Source: Noviherbaspirillum denitrificans (lineage in GTDB: Bacteria > Pseudomonadota > Gammaproteobacteria > Burkholderiales > Burkholderiaceae_D). Taken from it: a DNA stretch of 54,975 bases. The stretch spans positions 77,211-132,185 of the forward strand of contig NZ_LSTO01000001.1 in NCBI RefSeq assembly GCF_002211445.1, read 5' to 3'. Positions 49,586 through 54,975 of this stretch are shown in pieces. Position numbers and translations under genes: made by a program. The notes under the pieces were generated by a model that worked only from the letters and a program-made list of their open reading frames with translations, was not told where the DNA came from and did no database searches. The stretch's first letter is position 1. Every line of letters starts with the position of its first letter.

Positions 49586-50074
49586 GTGACAATCTTCGAT
49601 TATCTGGTGCTGTTCGTGCTGGTGTGCTCGGTTGTCATCAGCACGTTGCGCGGCCTGGTCAAGGAAATCCTGTCGCTGCTGAGCTGGGTGGTGTCCTTCG
49701 TGGTGGCCAACGCCTTCGGCGAAGACCTGGCGAAGCTGTTGCCCTCCATGGTGCCGGGCAGCACGACGCGGCTGATCATTGCATTCATTGCATTGTTCAT
49801 CGGCGTGCGCCTGTTGATGGCGCTGCTGACGATGGCAATCGACGCGGTGATCAAGGCGAGCGGCCTGTCCCTGGCGGATCGCGGCCTCGGCGGGTTGTTC
49901 GGACTGGGACGCGGCATGGTCATCGTGCTGGCGGCCGTCCTGTTGTGCGGCATGACCGCAATTCCGCAGCAGCCCTTCTGGAAAGAGGCGCTGCTCAGCC
50001 CGCTGGCGGAAACGGCTGCGCGTACCGTGAAGCCTTTCCTGCCGGGCGATTTTGCGCGGCATGTACAGTTTTGA
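49586..50074 (+). CDS. cvpA: CvpA family membrane protein
   Basis: CvpA is an inner-membrane protein first linked to colicin V production and later to envelope-stress tolerance. It has 162 residues and four hydrophobic segments (~5-22, 28-45, 62-83, 104-123), with the conserved N-terminal IFDYLVLFVLVCSVVISTLRGLVKE. The start is a GTG at 49586, 13 nt after the SPOR gene. It precedes purF by 24 nt and is probably cotranscribed. Confidence 0.93.
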   Translation: MTIFDYLVLFVLVCSVVISTLRGLVKEILSLLSWVVSFVVANAFGEDLAKLLPSMVPGSTTRLIIAFIALFIGVRLLMALLTMAIDAVIKASGLSLADRGLGGLFGLGRGMVIVLAAVLLCGMTAIPQQPFWKEALLSPLAETAARTVKPFLPGDFARHVQF

Positions 50075-50098
50075 ATCTGCTTAAGTAAGGAGCCCACC

Positions 50099-51616
50099 AT
50101 GTGTGGCATTGTTGGCGTTGTTTCCCACGGTCCGGTCAACCAGTTGATTTATGACGCGCTGCTGCTGCTGCAGCATCGCGGCCAGGATGCTGCCGGTATT
50201 GCAACCAACCACGGCAATACGTTCTCGATGTACAAGGCCAACGGCCTCGTGCGCGATGTATTTCGTACCCGCAACATGCGTTCGCTGCCGGGCAACGCCG
50301 GTATCGGCCAGGTGCGCTATCCGACCGCCGGCTCTTCCAGCGAAGAAGAAGCGCAGCCTTTCTACGTGAACGCGCCGTTCGGCATCATCCTGGCGCACAA
50401 CGGCAACCTGACCAACTGGGAACAGCTCAAGATCGAGATGTTCAAGAACGACCGCCGCCACGTCAACACCGATTCCGACTCGGAAGTGCTGCTGAATGTG
50501 CTGGCACACGAAATCCAGCAGGCGACGACCGGCTACTCGCTCGACCCGTCGGCGCTGTTCAAGGCTGTCTCCGTGCTGCACACACGCGTGCGCGGTTCCT
50601 ACGCGGTCGTGGCGCAGATCGCCGGCTACGGCCTCCTGGCCTTCCGCGACCCGTTCGGTATCCGCCCGCTGTGCATCGGCTTCAATGAGACCGACAAGGG
50701 CACCGAATACATGCTGGCCAGTGAATCCGTTGCGCTCGAAGGTCTCGGCTTCCGGTTCCTGCGCGATGTGACCCCGGGTGAGGCGATTTTCATCGACCTG
50801 GACGGCAACCTGTACAACCAGCAGTGCGCCGACAACCCGGTGCTCAATCCCTGCGCTTTCGAATTCGTCTACCTTGCCCGTCCCGACTCCATCATCGATG
50901 GCGCATCGGTGTACGCCTCCCGTCTCAAGATGGGCGAGTACCTTGCCGAGAAAATCCGGCGCGAGATGTCGGCTGGCGACATCGATGTCGTGATGCCGAT
51001 CCCCGATTCCTCCCGTCCGGCGGCGATGGAACTGGCGCTCAAGCTCAACCTCGACTATCGCGAAGGCTTCATCAAGAACCGCTACATCGGCCGCACCTTC
51101 ATCATGCCCGGCCAGGCACTGCGCAGGAAGTCCGTGCGCCAGAAGCTCAATGCGATCAGCAGCGAGTTCAAGGGCAAGAGCGTGCTGCTGGTGGATGACT
51201 CCATCGTGCGCGGCACGACCAGCCGCGAGATCGTGCAGATGGCGCGCGATTCGGGCGCCAAGCGCGTGATCTTCGCGTCCGCAGCACCGCCGGTGAAGTT
51301 CCCGAACGTTTACGGCATCGACATGCCGACCCGCAACGAGCTGATCGCTCACGGCCGTACCGACGAGGAAGTCTGCCGCGAGATCACCGCCGATGCACTG
51401 GTGTACCAGGACGTCGAAGCGCTCAAGCGTTCGATCTCCGACCTCAACCCGGCACTGAAGGATTTCGAAGCGTCCTGCTTCGACGGCGTGTATGTGACGG
51501 GCGATATTTCCCGCGATTACCTCGATCGCGTCGAGTTCGCTCGCAACAATCCGAAGCCGGTCACTGAGGATGCAGTGCGTTCGCAGCTCAACCTGAACCT
51601 CGCGCGCGTCGACTGA
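50099..51616 (+). CDS. purF: Amidophosphoribosyltransferase
   Basis: PurF makes phosphoribosylamine from PRPP and glutamine, the first committed step of purine synthesis. It has 505 residues. The N-terminal nucleophile cysteine is residue 2 (MCGIVGVV) with no propeptide, so it is the E. coli type without an Fe-S cluster requirement. RGQDAAG, the glutaminase loop [18 protein letters not shown], and the PRPP-binding [18 protein letters not shown] are clear. AAGGAGC precedes the ATG. A terminator follows; no metZ gene comes after it. Confidence 0.97.
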   Translation: MCGIVGVVSHGPVNQLIYDALLLLQHRGQDAAGIATNHGNTFSMYKANGLVRDVFRTRNMRSLPGNAGIGQVRYPTAGSSSEEEAQPFYVNAPFGIILAHNGNLTNWEQLKIEMFKNDRRHVNTDSDSEVLLNVLAHEIQQATTGYSLDPSALFKAVSVLHTRVRGSYAVVAQIAGYGLLAFRDPFGIRPLCIGFNETDKGTEYMLASESVALEGLGFRFLRDVTPGEAIFIDLDGNLYNQQCADNPVLNPCAFEFVYLARPDSIIDGASVYASRLKMGEYLAEKIRREMSAGDIDVVMPIPDSSRPAAMELALKLNLDYREGFIKNRYIGRTFIMPGQALRRKSVRQKLNAISSEFKGKSVLLVDDSIVRGTTSREIVQMARDSGAKRVIFASAAPPVKFPNVYGIDMPTRNELIAHGRTDEEVCREITADALVYQDVEALKRSISDLNPALKDFEASCFDGVYVTGDISRDYLDRVEFARNNPKPVTEDAVRSQLNLNLARVD

Positions 51617-51636
51617 CCTGCACGCGTTTCATCAAG

Positions 51637-51668
51637 GCCCGCCGCATGCAAATGCCGCGGGCTTTTTT
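51637..51668 (+). terminator. purF terminator
   Basis: GCCCGC (51637-51642) pairs with GCGGGC (51657-51662), with further pairing CAT/ATG inside, and a TTTTTT tract (51663-51668). It ends the cvpA-purF transcript just before the convergent signalling gene. Confidence 0.85.
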
Positions 51669-51671
51669 CAT

Positions 51672-54600
51672 TCATGCCTGCTGCAGCAGGGATGCAAACT
51701 CGCCAGCGGGCAGGGGTTTGCTGAAGTAATAGCCCTGCATCTCGTCGCAATGATGGTCGCGCAGGAAGGCGACCTGCTCCTCGGTCTCCACACCTTCGGC
51801 GATGACCTTCAGGTTCAGGCTGTGCCCGAGCGAAATCACGGTGCTGGTGATGGCGGCGTCGTCGGCATCGGTCGCGATGTCGCGCACGAAGGACTGGTCG
51901 ATCTTGAGGTGGTGCAGCGGGAAACGCTTCAGGTAGCTCAGGCTCGAGTAACCGGTACCGAAGTCATCGATGGACAATTGGACCCCGAGATCTTCCAGTT
52001 CCTTGAGCTTGGTGATGAACAGTTCTGCGCTGTTCATGACGATGCTTTCGGTCAGCTCCAGTTCCAGGTGGCGTGCTTCCAGTCCCATATCGTGCAGGGC
52101 GTCTGCAACGGACTGCACCAGGTTCTCCTGCTGGAACTGGCGCGCGGACAGGTTGACCGAAATGCTGATGGGCGGCAGGCCGGCATCCTGCCATGCCTTG
52201 TTCTGTGCGCAAGCGGTGTGCAGTACCCAGTCGCCGATGGGCACGATGAGGCCGATCTCTTCCGCCATCGGGATGAAGCGCGTCGGAGAAACCAGGCCTT
52301 TTTCCGGATGGTTCCAGCGGATCAGCGCCTCAGCACCGATGATGCGGCCAGTGCTGGCTTCCACCTTGGGCTGGTAGAAAAGTTCGAATTCGTTGCGGTC
52401 CAGCGCGCGCCGCAGTGCGCTTTCCAGCTCGGCACGTTCGACAGCGCGCACGCTCATTTCGCGTGAATAGAACTGGAACGCGTTGCCTCGCTCTTCCTTG
52501 GCGCGGTACATGGCGATATCGGCGTTGCGCAGCAGGGATTGCATGTCCTCGCCGTCGTCCGGGAAGATGGTCGCGCCGATGCTGGTCGTGACAAACAGCT
52601 CGTGGCCGCGGACGATAAACGGCGCCTGGAAGGCATCGAAAATCTTGTTCGTGACCGCTGCGACATCTTGCGGGCGCTGGATATCGGTGAGCAGGATGAT
52701 GAACTCGTCGCCGCCTTGCCGTGCCACGGTGTCGCCTTCGCGCACTACCATCCGAAGGCGGTGCGACACCTCGAGCAGCAGCGAATCGCCCAACTCGTGG
52801 CCGAAGCTGTCGTTGACGCCCTTGAAACGGTCCAGGTCGAGGAACAGCAGGGCCAGCAGCAGGCCGTTGCGGCGTGCATGCGCCATCGCCTGCGCGATTC
52901 GGTCGCCGAGCAGGTTGCGGTTGGCCAGGCTGGTCAGTGCATCGTGGCCGGCGAGGTATTCAATGCGTGCTTCATAGGCCTTGCGTTCGCTGATATCGAT
53001 CGCGATACCGTCAATGCGCTGCAGCTGCCCGACGTTGTTGAGGATGGCGCGTGCACGCTCCTCGATCCATCGGATCGTGCCGTCCGGACGGACAATGCGG
53101 TATTCATGGGTGAAGCTCGTCAGGTTCCCCAGCCGGCTGTGCGCTTCCATGATCGCCTCACGGTCGTCCGAATGGATCATGCGGAACCAGAGCTGCCTGT
53201 CGCGGTAAAAGTGCTCGACCGGGCGGCCGTAGATCTTCTCGACCATGGAATTCAGGTAGATGAATTCGTTTCGGGTACAGGACCAGACGACGTTGTCGAT
53301 CGAATCGAGGATGCTCGACAGCTTTTCCTCTGTCGCGCGCAATGCATGTTCGGCTTGTTCGCGCGCCGCCCGCGTGCGCAGGCTCACAACGCCGTACGCG
53401 ATATCGTCAGCCAGCTCTTCCAGCATGGCGACCTGCTCGGTGTCGAACCTGTTGGGTTGCGTTTCGAAGATCGTCAGCATGCCAAAGACGCGGCCGCGGT
53501 CCTTGAGTGGCAAGGAGATGGCCAGGTCGGGCGCATCGTCATGCTTCCTGCCATCTGTGTTGCCGCCGACGTCGATCGTGACCCAAGGGCGCCCATTCCC
53601 CTTTGCAGCACTTGCCTGATGCAATGCCGGAATGCGGCCACTGGTTTCCGTGTCGTCCATGGGGCCGCCGGCGCGGGCGACACATACTGCATTTCCGTCT
53701 TCCTCGAGGTAATCGATCCGCGCCATCCGGTAGCCGCCAGCATCGACCACGGTGCGGCACATGTCCTGCAAAAGGCTCATTTCATCCGTGGCATGCACCA
53801 TCACATGGTTGCACTCGGCCATGACTGTGCGGGCGCGCAGGCTGCGCCGGAGCGCTTCCTGGGCACGCTTGCGGTCGCCGACTTCCAGCGTCAGCTGGGC
53901 ATGCTGCCGTTCGATCGCGCCATACAGCTGCAGATTTTCGTAGACCACCGCGAGTTGTGCCGCGACCGTTGATGCGGCGCGTTCATCCACTTCGCTGAAT
54001 TCGTCGGCGCCGAGCTTGTCCACGAGGTACAGCCAGCCGAACGCCGTTTCCTGCGACGCGATCGGTGCGGCAAGTATCGAATGCACCGGTGGATGTGTAG
54101 CCGGGAGACCGAGCGCGGCCGGATTGCCATCCCCCATCGTCAGCCGGCGCGGCGCACGTGCGGCAAGGACATCGCCGAGCAAGCCATGACGCGCCTCCGG
54201 CCATGGCATGTGTGCGAGGGCCGTCTCGTCCATGCCGCGCATGAGGAAGTATTCGAGGCGGCCGCGATCTTCCGCCAGGATGCCGACCGCCGCATACTTC
54301 GCCACGCAGATGTCCTGCACGACGCGGCAACTGCTCGCCAGCAAGCGTTGCGGGTCGCGTTCCGAGGCCAGTTCGATGCCAAGTTCGATCAGCGCGGTCA
54401 GGCGCAGGCTTACCGCCTGCAGGGAGGTCAATGCCTTGGACAGGCGCTGGACGACATGCTGGAGGCCTTCGATGTCTGCGGCGGCGCTGTTTCCGTTGTT
54501 GACCAGCTCCGACATGATGTGACTGCTGGTTTCCAGCTCGACGAGATATTCGCTCAACTGGTTGTCGAGCGGATTCAGGCGCGTCTGCTCGGTTTGCACT

Positions 54601-54975
54601 GCGGGCGGCGGCGCGGGCAGGGGAGTCGCCGGCACGCCTAGCGCCTCATGCACGGTCTTGAGAATCAGGTCGGGATCGGATGGTTTGGGAAGCACCCACT
54701 GCACGCCGCAGGCCATCGCCATCAGGCTGGCTTCGCGTTCATGGTAGGCAGCGGTGTAGAAGATGACGGGCGTAGCGGCGATGGACGGGATGGCCCGCAG
54801 GCGGCTGACGAATTCGTAGCCATCCATGTTGGGCATCAGGATGTCGGCGATAACCAGGTCGGGCCGGCGGGCGCACGCGAGGTCCAGGCCCGCCGCGCCG
54901 TCCGCTGCCTCGATCAGGCTGTGACCGCTGTAACCAAGCAGAACCATCAGAAATTGGCGGTTCAGTACATGGTCG
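51672..54975 (-). CDS. REC-GAF-PAS-GGDEF-EAL cyclic-di-GMP protein, 5' partial
   Basis: This protein runs off the window: the minus-strand frame stays open from 54947 to the edge and reads [18 protein letters not shown], the beginning of a receiver domain, so the true start and the acidic pocket lie outside. At least 1100 residues are present. The receiver phospho-acceptor Asp is in [14 protein letters not shown] coiled segment, a GAF domain ([14 protein letters not shown]), a second GAF-like domain ([13 protein letters not shown]) and a PAS domain follow. The cyclase site is canonical ([10 protein letters not shown]) with RxxD upstream (REGD), and the phosphodiesterase site is intact ([26 protein letters not shown]). 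Both activities are possible. Confidence 0.92.
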   Translation of the reverse strand, partial: DHVLNRQFLMVLLGYSGHSLIEAADGAAGLDLACARRPDLVIADILMPNMDGYEFVSRLRAIPSIAATPVIFYTAAYHEREASLMAMACGVQWVLPKPSDPDLILKTVHEALGVPATPLPAPPPAVQTEQTRLNPLDNQLSEYLVELETSSHIMSELVNNGNSAAADIEGLQHVVQRLSKALTSLQAVSLRLTALIELGIELASERDPQRLLASSCRVVQDICVAKYAAVGILAEDRGRLEYFLMRGMDETALAHMPWPEARHGLLGDVLAARAPRRLTMGDGNPAALGLPATHPPVHSILAAPIASQETAFGWLYLVDKLGADEFSEVDERAASTVAAQLAVVYENLQLYGAIERQHAQLTLEVGDRKRAQEALRRSLRARTVMAECNHVMVHATDEMSLLQDMCRTVVDAGGYRMARIDYLEEDGNAVCVARAGGPMDDTETSGRIPALHQASAAKGNGRPWVTIDVGGNTDGRKHDDAPDLAISLPLKDRGRVFGMLTIFETQPNRFDTEQVAMLEELADDIAYGVVSLRTRAAREQAEHALRATEEKLSSILDSIDNVVWSCTRNEFIYLNSMVEKIYGRPVEHFYRDRQLWFRMIHSDDREAIMEAHSRLGNLTSFTHEYRIVRPDGTIRWIEERARAILNNVGQLQRIDGIAIDISERKAYEARIEYLAGHDALTSLANRNLLGDRIAQAMAHARRNGLLLALLFLDLDRFKGVNDSFGHELGDSLLLEVSHRLRMVVREGDTVARQGGDEFIILLTDIQRPQDVAAVTNKIFDAFQAPFIVRGHELFVTTSIGATIFPDDGEDMQSLLRNADIAMYRAKEERGNAFQFYSREMSVRAVERAELESALRRALDRNEFELFYQPKVEASTGRIIGAEALIRWNHPEKGLVSPTRFIPMAEEIGLIVPIGDWVLHTACAQNKAWQDAGLPPISISVNLSARQFQQENLVQSVADALHDMGLEARHLELELTESIVMNSAELFITKLKELEDLGVQLSIDDFGTGYSSLSYLKRFPLHHLKIDQSFVRDIATDADDAAITSTVISLGHSLNLKVIAEGVETEEQVAFLRDHHCDEMQGYYFSKPLPAGEFASLLQQA

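Overview
The window reads as chromosomal DNA of a betaproteobacterium of the order Burkholderiales, most likely family Oxalobacteraceae (Herbaspirillum/Noviherbaspirillum-like). This rests on high GC, the order carA-carB-greA-(DUF4149)-yhbY/rlmE-ftsH-folP-glmM, and the long block leuC-ecn-leuD-leuB-asd-fimV-truA-trpF-trpB-trpA-accD-folC-(SPOR)-cvpA-purF. Genus is inference; no rRNA is present to settle it.

Layout. (1) 1-10915: housekeeping genes for carbamoyl phosphate, transcript cleavage (GreA), ribosome maturation (YhbY, RlmE), membrane proteolysis (FtsH), folate (FolP) and amino-sugar synthesis (GlmM). (2) 11026-17465: tRNA-Pro(UGG), a globin-coupled sensor with three PAS domains, GGDEF and EAL, tRNA-Arg(UCU), a CYTH-CHAD protein that starts 13 nt after that tRNA, and an HD-GYP-type protein. 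(3) 17466-25546: a minus-strand operon wrbA-DUF2069-FAD oxidase-DUF4124 with overlapping stops and starts; then YihY-family membrane protein, alpha/beta hydrolase, MetY, a two-CBS-domain protein and a renalase-like FAD protein. (4) 25532-31084: a two-gene signalling operon on the minus strand, a REC-DUF3369-GGDTF-EAL regulator followed by a 1090-residue multi-sensor histidine kinase. (5) 31415-34627: aroC, an MFS transporter and an M48 lipoprotein protease. (6) 34783-51616: the leu/asd/fimV/trp/acc/pur supercluster. (7) 51672-54975: a REC-GAF-PAS-GGDEF-EAL protein that runs off the window end.

The theme beyond housekeeping is cyclic-di-GMP signalling. Four large proteins carry GGDEF/EAL or HD-GYP domains, fed by heme-globin, PAS, GAF and phosphorelay inputs. 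Other points of interest are two genes that look leaderless (rlmE, wrbA), a protein gene that probably depends on a tRNA promoter and tRNA 3' processing, a 14-bp perfect long-range hairpin between carB and greA, and a near-perfect 48-nt palindrome between asd and fimV. I saw no insertion sequence, prophage, CRISPR array, replication origin or integrase. I did not find a clearly novel defence or mobile system; the most unusual material is regulatory.
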